Assembly (NCBI GenBank): GCA_039024915.1
Contig: JBCCPK010000006.1
Span: forward strand, 310,001 to 374,000
Source of the DNA: Pseudomonadota bacterium
GTDB lineage: Bacteria > Pseudomonadota > Alphaproteobacteria > Rhizobiales > MH13
Direction: 5' to 3'
DNA: 64,000 nt
Shown here piece after piece: positions 38,929 to 48,818 of this stretch; position 1 is the first letter of the stretch; each line of letters starts with the position of its first letter. Below the pieces are notes generated by a model that searched no databases, had not been told where the DNA came from, and saw only the letters and a program-made list of their open reading frames with translations. The translations under genes were made by a program, and so were the position numbers.

Positions 38929-39519
38929 TTAGCTCAGGCCGCGAGAGCCGGGCTTGATCGCCGGCAGCGCCGCCAGCTCCGGCGGCAGAGCGTCCGGAGC
39001 GTAGGCAGGGACCTTGTAGTCAGCGAGCGCTATAACGGGCATTCCAAGATCGGCTTCTCCCGCAGAGCGGTCGATGAGACAGGCGCAACCGATCACGTCC
39101 GCCCCCGCTTCCCGCAAGGCATCGCCCGCTTCCCGGGCAGAAAGGCCAGTAGAGATGATATCTTCGACGATGAGCACACGTTCGCCCGGAGATACGGAAA
39201 ACCCTCGCCTTAGCCGGAAGACACCGTTTTCGCGCTCGACCCACATATAGGGAACGCCGAGTTGCCGGGCCGTTTCATAGCCGGGGACAATGCCGCCCAT
39301 GGCAGGCGCCACGATGGCGTCGATCGGGCCAAGGCTACTGGCGCGAATGGTTTCGGCCAGCGCGCGGCAAAGCCGCTCGGTCTTCTCCGGAGACCGGTAC
39401 ACAAGCGCTTTTTGCAGGAAGGTGCCGCTGTGCAATCCAGAACTCAGGACAAAGTGACCCTCAAGGATTGCATCTTGGGAACGGAAGATGTCGAGCACTT
39501 CATCACGCGTCAAACTCAT
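38929..39519 (-). CDS. pyrE: orotate phosphoribosyltransferase
   Basis: 196 residues. Makes orotidine monophosphate in pyrimidine synthesis. PRPP loop is VLIVEDIISTGLSAREAGDA; HFVLSSGLHSGTFLQKALVY is the N-terminal motif. Start MSLTRDEV at 39519 chosen over one 24 bases upstream because family members begin there and GGAAAG precedes it. Confidence 0.94.
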   Translation of the reverse strand: MSLTRDEVLDIFRSQDAILEGHFVLSSGLHSGTFLQKALVYRSPEKTERLCRALAETIRASSLGPIDAIVAPAMGGIVPGYETARQLGVPYMWVERENGVFRLRRGFSVSPGERVLIVEDIISTGLSAREAGDALREAGADVIGCACLIDRSAGEADLGMPVIALADYKVPAYAPDALPPELAALPAIKPGSRGLS

Positions 39520-39596
39520 CGCGGCTTTCCGTTCTTCGCGCACACGGTCCAGTTGATCCCATTGATCACAGCGCCGGTGCGAGGTCCGCAGAGGAT

Positions 39597-41912
39597 TTAG
39601 CCCGCTCTGCGCACCCCCACAACCACATCATCACCCATACCTTTGCCTGTAGTGTCTTCGGGCTTGGGCTTTTGGGCGGCGACCCCGATGCGATCAACGT
39701 CACTGACGACGGGGCAGCCGCGCAGGGCGGCAACAATCCTCTGAAGATGCATGGAATCGCGCACTTCCATCTCGAAAACCAGATCGTGAAAGTCCGATCC
39801 ACGCCGCTCCATGACGAGGTTTTCAATGTTTGCTGCCTGTTCGGCGACAATCGCAGCCACGCGGGCGAGACTGCCGGGCTCATTGATCGTTGTCACCTTG
39901 ATCCGGGCCTCAAACAGCTGCGCTTCGGTCGGGTCGAGGTCCCAACGGACATCAAGCCAACGTTCCGGTTCGTTTTCGAAGGCCGCGAGCGCTTTGGCAT
40001 GGATCGGGTAAATCGTAACGCCTTCGCCAGCCGTCACAATTCCCACGATCCGGTCGCCCGGAATGGGAGGTTCTTCGGTCGAAAAGCGCACCGGCATGCT
40101 CTCATCAAGACCACGAACCGGCGGGCCGTCGCCCCCCATGCCACCAGAGGCGGGCCGGTCAAGTTGCGCCCGCTCATCGGGGATGCGGAACTGCAAAGCC
40201 GCCGCGCGCTCAAGCGCAAACCAACCATCGTCGGTCCGTGCCGGGTTGCTGGGTTCGGGGGCAGGTACCTCGGGAAATATGGCTGCGAGCACCAAACGCG
40301 AGGCCAATTCGCCACGACCGACCGCAGTCAACACGTCATCAACGCTCTTGTGCGCCAGGCGCGGGAGCGCCTTCTCGATCACTGCCTCGCTGAAACGCTC
40401 GCCCAGACGATCGAACGCGCGTTCGACGACCGAACGGCCCAGGCCCAGATACTGCTTGCGAACCGCCTGGCGCGTGGCACGCCGAATGGCTGCCCTTGCT
40501 TTTCCTGTGCGCGCAAACTGTTCCCACGCAGGGGGCGGGACCTGGGCCTTTGAGATGATGATCTCGACCTGATTACCGTTTTTGAGTTCGGTCAGTAGCG
40601 GCATGAGCTTGCCATCGATCTTCGCACCGACGCAGGTGTCGCCGATCTGCGTATGCACCGCGTAGGCGAAGTCGATAGGCGTTGCGCCAGTCGGCAAGGC
40701 GATGACACGACCTTTCGGTGTGAAACAGAAGACCTGATCGCGAAACAATTCGAGTTTTGTGTTCTCGAGAAACTCCTCTGCCGTATCGTCGCCGTTCAGG
40801 GTCTCGACGGTGCGCCTTATCCAGGCGAACGCTTGGCTGTCTTCGCGAAATGATTGTAGCGCCCGGCCCTCCTCGGTCGACATGTCTTTGTAGAAGCCAT
40901 GCGCGGCAATGCCATACTCGGCAACCGCATGCATTGCCTGTGTGCGGATCTGCAGCTCAACGCGGCGTGAGAAGGGTCCGATCACGGTGGTGTGCAGAGA
41001 CTGGTAATCGTTCTGCTTAGGAACCGAGATGTAGTCTTTGAAGCGCTCGGGCACGCATTTCCAGGTTGTGTGAACGATCCCCAGCGCCCGGTAACAGGCC
41101 GTCGGGTTCGCTACGATGATACGGAACGCAAAAAGGTCGGAGAGTTGCTCGAACGAAAGGCCCTTTCGCAGCATCTTCTGGTAGATCGAATAGGCCCGCT
41201 TCCGCCGCCCGGTCACCTGTGATGCAAGACCGTATTCGGCGAGCTTGTCCTGCAACGTCTCCACGGTCGTGTTGATGATGGTGTCTGCCTGGGCAAGCTG
41301 CTCGTTCAGGCGGCTCTGCACCATGGCCCGGTTTTCGGGATCGAGAATCTCGAATGAAAGATCCTCAAGCTCGTCACGCATGTCCTGCATGCCGATCCGA
41401 CCAGCAAGCGGCGCGTAGATTTCCATCGTTTCGCGGGCAATGCGCTGGCGTTTATCTTCGCGCATAGCGCCGAGCGTGCGCATATTGTGCAGGCGATCTG
41501 CGAGCTTGACCAAAAGAACTCGGACATCATCGGATATTGCTACAAACAGCTTGCGCAGGTTTTCGCCCTGCTTGGCCTCCGACGTTATGAAGTCGAGCTT
41601 TTTCAGCTTCGTCAGACCATCAACGAGTTTGCCGATCTCCGCGCCGAACAGGCGGTCGATTTCTTCGCGGGTGGCCTCGGTATCCTCGATCGTGTCGTGC
41701 AACAGGGCAACAGCAATGGTCGATTCATCAAGGCGCAAATCGGTGAGGATCGCGGCAACTTCGAGAGGATGCGAAAAATAGGGATCGCCCGTCGCGCGCT
41801 TTTGCTGGCCGTGCGCGCGCATCGCGTAAACGTACGCGCGGTTCAGCAGCGCCTCATCCACATCGGGATTGTAGCGAGCGACACGTTCGACAAGTTCGTA
41901 TTGCCGCATCAT
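39597..41912 (-). CDS. rsh: bifunctional (p)ppGpp synthetase/hydrolase Rsh
   Basis: 771 residues. Sole RelA/SpoT-type enzyme expected in this group. HD hydrolase domain with SHPLEVAAILTD and ALLHDTIEDTEAT intact; synthetase domain with RAYSIYQKMLRKGLSFEQ and YISVPKQNDYQSLHTTVIGP; TGS domain (FTPKGRVIALPTGATPIDFA); helical region; C-terminal ACT domain (ARIKVTTINEPGSLARVAAI). Both activities should be present. MM start at 41912; a TTG at 41921 with GGAG upstream is an alternative. Confidence 0.95.
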   Translation of the reverse strand: MMRQYELVERVARYNPDVDEALLNRAYVYAMRAHGQQKRATGDPYFSHPLEVAAILTDLRLDESTIAVALLHDTIEDTEATREEIDRLFGAEIGKLVDGLTKLKKLDFITSEAKQGENLRKLFVAISDDVRVLLVKLADRLHNMRTLGAMREDKRQRIARETMEIYAPLAGRIGMQDMRDELEDLSFEILDPENRAMVQSRLNEQLAQADTIINTTVETLQDKLAEYGLASQVTGRRKRAYSIYQKMLRKGLSFEQLSDLFAFRIIVANPTACYRALGIVHTTWKCVPERFKDYISVPKQNDYQSLHTTVIGPFSRRVELQIRTQAMHAVAEYGIAAHGFYKDMSTEEGRALQSFREDSQAFAWIRRTVETLNGDDTAEEFLENTKLELFRDQVFCFTPKGRVIALPTGATPIDFAYAVHTQIGDTCVGAKIDGKLMPLLTELKNGNQVEIIISKAQVPPPAWEQFARTGKARAAIRRATRQAVRKQYLGLGRSVVERAFDRLGERFSEAVIEKALPRLAHKSVDDVLTAVGRGELASRLVLAAIFPEVPAPEPSNPARTDDGWFALERAAALQFRIPDERAQLDRPASGGMGGDGPPVRGLDESMPVRFSTEEPPIPGDRIVGIVTAGEGVTIYPIHAKALAAFENEPERWLDVRWDLDPTEAQLFEARIKVTTINEPGSLARVAAIVAEQAANIENLVMERRGSDFHDLVFEMEVRDSMHLQRIVAALRGCPVVSDVDRIGVAAQKPKPEDTTGKGMGDDVVVGVRRAG

Positions 41913-42013
41913 TTTTCGCAACGGGACTCCGACTTTGCGTGAGCACGCGGCCAGACAGAGCCCGACACTACGCCCAAAAGATCAAAGTGGCGTCAGTTGG
42001 GAACAAATGCAAA

Positions 42014-42043
42014 CGCCGACAGACCAAGGATGATCCGTCGGCG
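42014..42043 (-). terminator. weak terminator candidate after rpoZ
   Basis: Inverted repeat CGCCGAC (42014-42020) / GTCGGCG (42037-42043) with a 16-base loop containing a small GGATGATCC hairpin. On the minus strand it is followed by TTTGCATTTGTT, a poor U tract. It lies 67 bp after the rpoZ stop, before rsh. Confidence 0.4.
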
Positions 42044-42110
42044 ACTTATGAATGAGCAAGTAGCTTCTACTGGACGCGCGCGGTGATGCTAGCCCCGCGC
42101 TCGAACCACG

Positions 42111-42521
42111 CTACATGTCGTCTTTGCGCTCAGGCGGTACGATGCCCTCAAGACCAGCCAAGAGCTCTTCTTCGGTCATCCGCTCAAAGCTTGGAGCATC
42201 TTCCGCTGGATCAGCGCCAGCCGGCGCACCAAAACCTGTCATCGTTTCTGGCGCAGGGATCAGCGGGACGACATCAGGCTCAGGCTCATCAACCTCGACT
42301 TGCGTCTGCAGCGAATGGATAAGCGCCTCTTCCAGATCACCCGGCAGCACTGTCTCTTCAGCGATTTCTCGCAGAGCAACCACCGGATTTTTGTCACGAT
42401 CACGATCAATGGTCAGCTCACCACCCGACGAGATGGTGCGCGCACGATGCGCCGCCAACAGGACGAGTTCAAAACGGTTTTCGACTTTGTCGACGCAATC
42501 TTCGACAGTCACACGAGCCAT
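42111..42521 (-). CDS. rpoZ: RNA polymerase omega subunit
   Basis: 136 residues. [20 protein letters not shown], then [19 protein letters not shown] and [14 protein letters not shown] are the omega core. The C-terminal 60 residues are acidic and proline-rich, longer than in E. coli, as usual in rhizobia. Start at ATG 42521 with GGAGGG five bases upstream. Precedes rsh, the usual order. Confidence 0.94.
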   Translation of the reverse strand: MARVTVEDCVDKVENRFELVLLAAHRARTISSGGELTIDRDRDKNPVVALREIAEETVLPGDLEEALIHSLQTQVEVDEPEPDVVPLIPAPETMTGFGAPAGADPAEDAPSFERMTEEELLAGLEGIVPPERKDDM

Positions 42522-42708
42522 GCGGCCCTCCTTCAAATTCTAGGATTGGTTGGGCTATACGCATTCGCAGCTTGCGGCGCAAGCGATTAACGCAGGCGGG
42601 CGCCCGCCTGCCTATTCAATAGTGTAAAAACGCGACTTGCGCTTACGCAGTAATCTTGTATCGATAGGACGTCACGTTGGCGCTAGTTATGTACTTTAGG
42701 GAACATTG

Positions 42709-43323
42709 ATGCTCACAGTGAGCCCCTTCGACACAAGGGAACGTCTGGCTTTTTTCATAGACGGCGCGAATTTCTACCAAACAACCAGAGCTTTGAATAT
42801 TGATGTCGATTACCGGCGCGTTCTCGACGAGTTTGTCGGCGACGCGTATCTTTTACGCGCGTATTATTACACGGCTCTAGCTGAAGATCAGGAGTTTTCC
42901 TCTCTGCGGCCTCTGATTGACTGGCTTGACTATAACGGCTTTCAAGTCACGACAAAGCCGATGCGCGATTATACCGATAATCAGGGTAATAAGCGGCGAT
43001 CACGACCCAGCCTTGATGTCGATCTCGCCGTTGATGCGCTTGGATTGTGTGATCAAGTTAACCACATCGTGCTGTTCACGGGTGACGGAAATTTCGTCCC
43101 GCTTGTGGATGCGATCCAGCGGCAAGGATGCAAGGTCTCCATTATCTCCTCTCTTAAGACGAACCCCTCTATGGTTTCGGACGACTTGCGGCGACAAGCA
43201 GACCATTTCCTGGAATTAGCGACGTTGGCGGACCTTGTGGGCAGAGGCGAAGCCGGCAGGGGATCACGCCGGGCCTTCGACGTTGGCGGCATGGATGATG
43301 ACGACGGATACGACGACGATTGA
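42709..43323 (+). CDS. NYN domain protein (LabA/DUF88-like)
   Basis: 204 residues. PIN-like NYN fold with acidic site residues in RLAFFIDGANFYQT, PSLDVDLAVDALG and VLFTGDGNFVPLVDAIQRQG. NYN proteins are putative RNases; targets here are unknown. The C-terminal 35 residues are rich in Gly, Arg and Asp. ATG at 42709 is preceded by AGGGAA; an adjacent TTG at 42706 is an alternative. Its last 29 bases overlap the start of the next gene in another frame. Divergent from rpoZ across 187 bp. Confidence 0.88.
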   Translation: MLTVSPFDTRERLAFFIDGANFYQTTRALNIDVDYRRVLDEFVGDAYLLRAYYYTALAEDQEFSSLRPLIDWLDYNGFQVTTKPMRDYTDNQGNKRRSRPSLDVDLAVDALGLCDQVNHIVLFTGDGNFVPLVDAIQRQGCKVSIISSLKTNPSMVSDDLRRQADHFLELATLADLVGRGEAGRGSRRAFDVGGMDDDDGYDDD

Positions 43324-43960
43324 GTGCACCGAGCCGCCTAATCCTTGCACCCTATGCCCGCGCCTCCACAGCTTCATCGAAGCACAAAAACAAGCCCACC
43401 CAGACTGGCATAATGCGCCGGTGCCGTCCTTCGGCGTTCCCTCAGCACGCTTGCTGATCGTCGGGTTGGCGCCAGGCTTGCGCGGCGCGAACCGCACCGG
43501 GCGTGCCTTTACCGGCGATTGGGCTGGCGACCTTCTCTACGACACTCTAACGCGCTTTGGGTTTGCGACGGGACGATACCAGGCAAATCCAGATGACGGG
43601 CTCACACTTCACGATACGCGCATTACGAACGCGGTTCGCTGCGTGCCACCGCAGAACAAACCGGTCGGCGCAGAAATCGCTACCTGCAATCAGTTTCTAG
43701 CGGCCACGATCGCCCAAAATGCGCACTGCGAGGTCATCTTGGCTCTGGGGCGCATTGCCCATGACGCGATCCTGCGAGCTATCGCAGAAAAGCGCAGTGC
43801 CTACCCCTTTTCGCATAATGCGCGCCACCGGATTCCCGGCAAGCCAACCTTGATCGATAGCTACCATTGCTCGCGTTACAACACGAACACAGGCCGCCTG
43901 ACCCCGGACATGTTCGACGCCGTCTTTCGATCGATAGCCACCGAGCTCGGCGCCAACTAA
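43295..43960 (+). CDS. uracil-DNA glycosylase, family 5 (UdgB-like)
   Basis: 221 residues. Excises uracil from DNA. N-terminal cysteines in [13 protein letters not shown] fit the 4Fe-4S ligand pattern with CVPP and CNQF; motif 1 is [18 protein letters not shown], lacking the catalytic polar residue of families 1 and 4, which points to family 5; motif 2 is [13 protein letters not shown]. Translation starts inside the NYN gene (29-base overlap), so expression is coupled. The stop overlaps convergent smpB by four bases. Confidence 0.9.
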   Translation: MMTTDTTTIECTEPPNPCTLCPRLHSFIEAQKQAHPDWHNAPVPSFGVPSARLLIVGLAPGLRGANRTGRAFTGDWAGDLLYDTLTRFGFATGRYQANPDDGLTLHDTRITNAVRCVPPQNKPVGAEIATCNQFLAATIAQNAHCEVILALGRIAHDAILRAIAEKRSAYPFSHNARHRIPGKPTLIDSYHCSRYNTNTGRLTPDMFDAVFRSIATELGAN

Positions 43961-44439
43961 CCGCGATCGCGCAGCAGCCGAGCTTTGTCACGCGCCCAGT
44001 CCCGGTCTTTCTCGGTCTGACGCTTGTCGTGAACTTTCTTACCTTTGGCGAGCGCTACCTCAAGCTTCGCCCGCCCCCGGTCATTGAAGTAGATGCGCGT
44101 GGGTATGATTGTCATGCCCTCGCGTTGCGTCGCGCCGATCAGGCGGTTGATCTGCCGCCGATGCATCAACAGGCGTCGCGGACGCCTCGGATCATGATTG
44201 AAGCGGTTGCCTTGCAGGTATTCAGGTATGTGCGCGTTGATGAGAAAAAGCTCATCACCCTCCGGCGATGCGTAGCTCTCCGCGATCATGGCCTTGCCGT
44301 CGCGCAGCGACTTGACTTCGGTTCCCGTCAGTTGGAGCCCCGCTTCAAACGTCTCGACGAACTCGTAGTTGAAACGGGCCTTGCGGTTTTCGGCCACCGT
44401 CCGACGCGGGCCCTGCTTGGTATTCTTCTTCGCTGCCAT
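43957..44439 (-). CDS. smpB: SsrA-binding protein
   Basis: 160 residues. Partner of tmRNA in trans-translation. [34 protein letters not shown] and [19 protein letters not shown] are typical, followed by the basic tail that enters the mRNA channel. ATG with AGGGAAGC upstream; dapA follows upstream by 38 bp. Confidence 0.95.
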   Translation of the reverse strand: MAAKKNTKQGPRRTVAENRKARFNYEFVETFEAGLQLTGTEVKSLRDGKAMIAESYASPEGDELFLINAHIPEYLQGNRFNHDPRRPRRLLMHRRQINRLIGATQREGMTIIPTRIYFNDRGRAKLEVALAKGKKVHDKRQTEKDRDWARDKARLLRDRG

Positions 44440-44477
44440 GCTTCCCTGCTTTCGCGGCCCGATATGGCAGCGAACGC

Positions 44478-45365
44478 TTAGCTGTTCAACAGACCGGCAA
44501 ACTGAAGGGCATGGGAAAGTTGCGCGCGCGTCTCATCGGAGACCGGCACCATAGGCAAGCGAACATCGGCCTTGCACTTGCCCAGCATCTCCAGCGCGGC
44601 CTTGACCGGTGAGGGGTTGGTCTCGACGAACAAAGCAGTGTGCAGTGGCATCAGCGTGTCGTGAATTTCGAGCGCTGCCTTGAAGTCACCACTTGCACAC
44701 GCCGCCTGCATACGGGCGCATAGACCAGGCGCCACGTTAGCGGTCACCGAAATGCAGCCATTTCCCCCGTTGGCATTGAAGGCCAAGGCGGTGGCGTCTT
44801 CACCTGATAGCTGGATGAAATCGGTCCCCATGGCTGCGCGCTGCTGAGACACCCGTACGAGATCGGCAGTCGCATCTTTGACGCCTATGATGGCCCGGCC
44901 ATCAGCATGTAGCCGTGCCATGGTGCCAACGGACATATCCACGACCGAGCGCCCAGGAATGTTGTAGATGATCGTGGGCAGATCGACTGCGGCATCGATT
45001 GCCATGAAGTGCTCGTACAGACCACTTTGACCGGGCTTATTGTAATAAGGAGTGACCACCAGTATCGCGTCAGCCCCCACGGACTGTGCGTGCTGCCCGA
45101 AATCGATTGCTTCATACGTGTTGTTCGAGCCGGCGCCCGCAATCACAGGCACGCGCCCGGCCGCGCGCTTGACCACGCACTCGACGACCTGCTTGTGTTC
45201 ATCGTGACTCAAGGTTGGCGATTCACCTGTCGTCCCGACAGGAACCAGTCCGCTTGACCCCTCCGCGATCTGCCAATCGACAAGCGCTTCCAGCGCGTCC
45301 ATATCGATTGCGTCACCGTCAAACGGCGTCACCAAGGCGGGGATCGAGCCTGACAAATGTGGCAT
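44478..45365 (-). CDS. dapA: 4-hydroxy-tetrahydrodipicolinate synthase
   Basis: 295 residues. First committed step of lysine/diaminopimelate synthesis. [18 protein letters not shown], Tyr in [14 protein letters not shown], and Schiff-base Lys in [13 protein letters not shown]. Start at ATG 45365 with GGAGACG upstream. Co-oriented with smpB. Confidence 0.95.
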   Translation of the reverse strand: MPHLSGSIPALVTPFDGDAIDMDALEALVDWQIAEGSSGLVPVGTTGESPTLSHDEHKQVVECVVKRAAGRVPVIAGAGSNNTYEAIDFGQHAQSVGADAILVVTPYYNKPGQSGLYEHFMAIDAAVDLPTIIYNIPGRSVVDMSVGTMARLHADGRAIIGVKDATADLVRVSQQRAAMGTDFIQLSGEDATALAFNANGGNGCISVTANVAPGLCARMQAACASGDFKAALEIHDTLMPLHTALFVETNPSPVKAALEMLGKCKADVRLPMVPVSDETRAQLSHALQFAGLLNS

Positions 45366-45686
45366 CAACGTCTCCAAACAAAACGGCAAGGCTTCAGCAC
45401 TTCAAACAGGCCGCTTGCCGACCGCGGCGGACCATAGAAACGCGCGACCCGATGAGCAAGCCATTGCCAAAACGGCAATGTCCAGTCCCGAAACTGGACG
45501 CCGCACACCCATGCCAGCTTCATCGCCTTTTCACCATCTTTTGCTAGGAAGCATCGTTAATGGTTCGTGGAACTGCGGCCCTCCGTTCTCACTGCCTAAC
45601 CGCTGCCGCAGTTTGCGAACATCGATTGGCGGACAGCGTCCCATCACGGCCGCCACAAGATCTATCTGAAGAAACGGGAAAGATAT
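45366..45686. other. 321-bp divergent intergenic region with tandem hairpins
   Basis: No gene seen. Two perfect inverted repeats stand side by side: CATTGCC (45462-45468) / GGCAATG (45474-45480), and TCCAGT (45481-45486) / ACTGGA (45492-45497), which would form two small stem-loops without a spacer on either strand. They lie about 190 bp before the lytic transglycosylase start and about 100 bp before dapA. Confidence 0.5.
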
Positions 45687-47771
45687 ATGTTTTCAATATT
45701 TTCACTCTCTTTCTTCAACTGGCGACTGAGATTTACACTGGGGCGTCTGCGCTACGGCCCGCTTATGTCAAAGCTTGCGGCGCTCACCATCGGGACGGTT
45801 GTGGGTACCACAGTTGCGAGCGCGGGATCGCTGGCGCCCACGGTGCAAACCAACAGGCATTTCAGCGCGCTTGGCGAGGCAGCTCAGCACACGTCCATCA
45901 TCCGCCTCGCCAATTTTGGTGGCAGTGAGGTCCAGCGCGCGGCCGCAGCAATTCAACCGGTTCTCGACGCTTTGGATGCCAACAACGGCACGCGGGCCTA
46001 CGCCCTGGCCCAGGCTATCAGCGACCCGATCGCACGAGACCTTGGGCTTTGGCTCATCGGTCGCTTCGGTGCGAACGGAACGCCGCTAGAGCTTCGTACA
46101 GGTCTGCGCGATGCGATGGCTCAATGGCCGGGCGCAAGCGTCATCGCAAGGCGAACCGAAGCGGCGCTCGCTGAAACTTACCGGTCGCAAACGCCCCCCT
46201 CATCGGTTTTCGGCAGTGAGGCACCACGGACGGCTGCCGGGCAATTGATGCTGGCACGGGCATTGAAGGCAGAAGGCAATGTGCAAAGGGCACGCACCAT
46301 CGCCTCAGCCCTTTGGCGTACTGATGTGCTGGATGATGGTCTGGAGGCTGCTGCCCTATCGTCGATTGGTGACCTGCTGACGCAAGACGACCACCGCGCG
46401 CGTGCTCACTGGCTCCTGTACAGAGATCGCATAACCGGGGCCGAGCGTGTCGGACGCTTTCTGACTGCGGCAGACCGAGCGTCTATCGGTGCGCGCGCAG
46501 TGGCCATCCGCCAGGGAACTGATGGTCTTGGCACGGTCAGAGCGGCCCAGCAGGCCGCTCCCAATGACATTCATCTACGGTATGAGCTAGCGCGGCTGTA
46601 TCGCCGGGCCGACCGGCCGCAAGAGGCGGCGAACATCCTGTTGTCTGTTCAACAGACGGGACCAGCCTTGCTGCGCCAGGATCTGTGGTGGCGCGAACGC
46701 CGCATCGTGGCGCGCGATCTGGTTGAAGTGCGCCAGCCACAGCTCGCCTACCAAGTGGTGCAGAACCTCCCCGGCGATGATGCTGGCGACAATGCCGAAG
46801 CGGCCTTTACCGCCGGTTGGATCGCGCTGCGTTTCATGAACGACCCCGCGCGGGCTGAGCCGCACTTTCGCCAAATCCTCGATATCGGGACAACCCCTAT
46901 CACGCGTTCGCGCGGGTATTATTGGCTGGCGCGCGCCCAGTCGGCTGGTGGGAACGAGAGCGGCGCACGGCAAAGCTTTAATCAGGCGATGAATTATGGC
47001 GAGACGTTCTACGGACAGGCCGCAGCGGCCGTTCGCGGCCAGAGCGTTCAGCTGCCCGGCCTCCCGTCGGCGCGCACCCCCAACTCCGCTTTTTTCACCT
47101 ATGCGGACATCTTGTATGCCCTCGGCCGGCGAACAGACGCGCGAATCTTCCTGTACGCCATGGCGCGCGCGGAGACAGACCCCAGCGCAATTGTGGCTAT
47201 GGCCGACCTTGCAGAGCATCATGGTGACGCTCAGAGCGTTGTTCAGATTGGAAAAATTGGGGCACGCGCCCATCGGTCGTTAGCAACACTTGGCTACCCA
47301 ACCGATGCGTTCCCCCGGAATGCTCGCATTCCGGACCGCCTCCCAAGAGAGGTTGCCTACGCGATTGCCCGGCAGGAGAGCGGGTTCAACGCAACCGCCC
47401 GCAGCCGCGCTGGCGCACTGGGCCTGATGCAGCTGATGCCTGAGACGGCGCGACGTGTTGCGCGACAAATGGGTGTTTCGCACGCAACGGGTCGGCTCAC
47501 ATCGGACCCTGCGCATAACGTCGCTCTTGGGTCGTTCCATCTCGATGAATTGATCGCAACCTATGAAGGGTCGTACATCCTGACCTTCATCGCCTACAAT
47601 GCGGGTCCGGGTCGGGTACCCCAATGGATCGAACGCTTCGGCGACCCACGGAGCGGTCAAGTGGACGTTATCGATTGGATCGAACTCATCCCCTTTTCCG
47701 AAACACGCAGCTACGTGCAGCGGGTCCTGGAAAACATCACCGTCTATCAGACGCTCCTCGCCCGCGGATAA
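45687..47771 (+). CDS. soluble lytic murein transglycosylase (Slt70-like)
   Basis: 694 residues. Cleaves peptidoglycan glycan strands to anhydromuropeptides in the periplasm. A signal-like helix (KLAALTIGTVVGTTVASAGS) follows about 27 N-terminal residues; a long alpha-superhelical U domain (about 60-540) has TPR-like helices; the catalytic SLT domain has Glu564 in IARQESGFNATA, RAGALGLMQLMPETARR and FIAYNAGPGRVPQW. The C terminus has NITVYQTLLARG. ATG at 45687 has GGGAAAG six bases upstream; ATG at 45768 would give a more usual signal peptide. Confidence 0.93.
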   Translation: MFSIFSLSFFNWRLRFTLGRLRYGPLMSKLAALTIGTVVGTTVASAGSLAPTVQTNRHFSALGEAAQHTSIIRLANFGGSEVQRAAAAIQPVLDALDANNGTRAYALAQAISDPIARDLGLWLIGRFGANGTPLELRTGLRDAMAQWPGASVIARRTEAALAETYRSQTPPSSVFGSEAPRTAAGQLMLARALKAEGNVQRARTIASALWRTDVLDDGLEAAALSSIGDLLTQDDHRARAHWLLYRDRITGAERVGRFLTAADRASIGARAVAIRQGTDGLGTVRAAQQAAPNDIHLRYELARLYRRADRPQEAANILLSVQQTGPALLRQDLWWRERRIVARDLVEVRQPQLAYQVVQNLPGDDAGDNAEAAFTAGWIALRFMNDPARAEPHFRQILDIGTTPITRSRGYYWLARAQSAGGNESGARQSFNQAMNYGETFYGQAAAAVRGQSVQLPGLPSARTPNSAFFTYADILYALGRRTDARIFLYAMARAETDPSAIVAMADLAEHHGDAQSVVQIGKIGARAHRSLATLGYPTDAFPRNARIPDRLPREVAYAIARQESGFNATARSRAGALGLMQLMPETARRVARQMGVSHATGRLTSDPAHNVALGSFHLDELIATYEGSYILTFIAYNAGPGRVPQWIERFGDPRSGQVDVIDWIELIPFSETRSYVQRVLENITVYQTLLARG

Positions 47772-47781
47772 CGGGCGGACC

Positions 47782-48681
47782 GTGAGCTTTTCGACGAGCA
47801 TTCAAGCCGTACGAGCGCGAGACGGCTTGGCCTTGAGCGTTGAGCGAGCGACACCAAACGCGGATGACTGGCGCCGCCGGACGCCTCTACTTTGCCTGGC
47901 TGGGCTTACCCGTAACAGGCGCGACTTTTACGACTTACGCGATCATTTCGCCGGCCACCCCGAACAGCCCCGCCAGGTCGTCATGCTCGATGCGCGCGGT
48001 CGGGGAGCGTCCGAGTACGCACCCGATGCAAGCAGCTACACCGTGCAGCAGGAAGCCGATGACGTTCTGCAGGTCTGCACAGCGCTTGGGATTGAACACG
48101 CGATCCTTGTTGGCACGTCGCGCGGCGGTATTCTTGCTATGATCATAGCGCTTGTGCGCGGCGGGATGATCCGCGCGACGGTCCTCAACGATATCGGGCC
48201 TGAGATCGCCAGTGCAGGGCTGCTACGACTGAAGCAGCAGTTGGGCGATGGGCCAGTTGAGCCGCCGGAGAGCTGGCCGGAGGCAGAACAGCGCCTGCGC
48301 GAAGCCCTTGGCCCGCAATTTCCAGCGTTCTCCGACGATGATTGGACGCGCGCCGCACGCCTTACCTTCAACGAAAAGAATGGTCGGCCCGAACGCGCCT
48401 ATGACCCCAGAATTCTTGACGGTTTAGCGGCGGTCTCAGCCCAATCGGGCCCGATCGCCCTTTGGGCACCCTTCCAGGCGCTCGCGCGCGCGCCAGTGAT
48501 GATCGTGCGGGGCGAATTATCAGATTTGCTTGATACGGACGTTGCGCAACGCGCCGTTTCGCTCGCGCAGCAGAAAAGCGGAGGTGTACTGGAAATCGTT
48601 CCTGGGCAAGGGCATGCCCCTGCCCTGCGCGGACCAGTGCTGGACGTCATGCAGCACTTCTTTGAGGCGCACAGCCTGTAG
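47782..48681 (+). CDS. alpha/beta hydrolase
   Basis: 299 residues. Nucleophile elbow LVGTSRGGILAM (Ser113), acid in RGELSDLLDTD and His in VPGQGHAPALRGP form the triad; the oxyanion region is CLAGLTRNRRDFYDL. Similar to esterase/lactonase-type soluble hydrolases; substrate unknown. GTG start at 47782, 11 bases after the transglycosylase stop, so co-transcribed. Confidence 0.85.
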   Translation: MSFSTSIQAVRARDGLALSVERATPNADDWRRRTPLLCLAGLTRNRRDFYDLRDHFAGHPEQPRQVVMLDARGRGASEYAPDASSYTVQQEADDVLQVCTALGIEHAILVGTSRGGILAMIIALVRGGMIRATVLNDIGPEIASAGLLRLKQQLGDGPVEPPESWPEAEQRLREALGPQFPAFSDDDWTRAARLTFNEKNGRPERAYDPRILDGLAAVSAQSGPIALWAPFQALARAPVMIVRGELSDLLDTDVAQRAVSLAQQKSGGVLEIVPGQGHAPALRGPVLDVMQHFFEAHSL

Positions 48682-48818
48682 CCAGCTCCCGACGCAAATG
48701 CGCGTGTGCATCTTGATGCAGAGGGTTTCCGTCGGCTACGCGAGAAATAGCATCACAGCGAAGCTTTCATTGAATGCTAACGCTGGAACGTCGGCCATCC
48801 GGAGCATGTAACCGGCGG

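Noticed and set aside
39468-40553. 361-codon plus-strand frame
   Set aside because: Antisense to the rsh C-terminal half; no domain.
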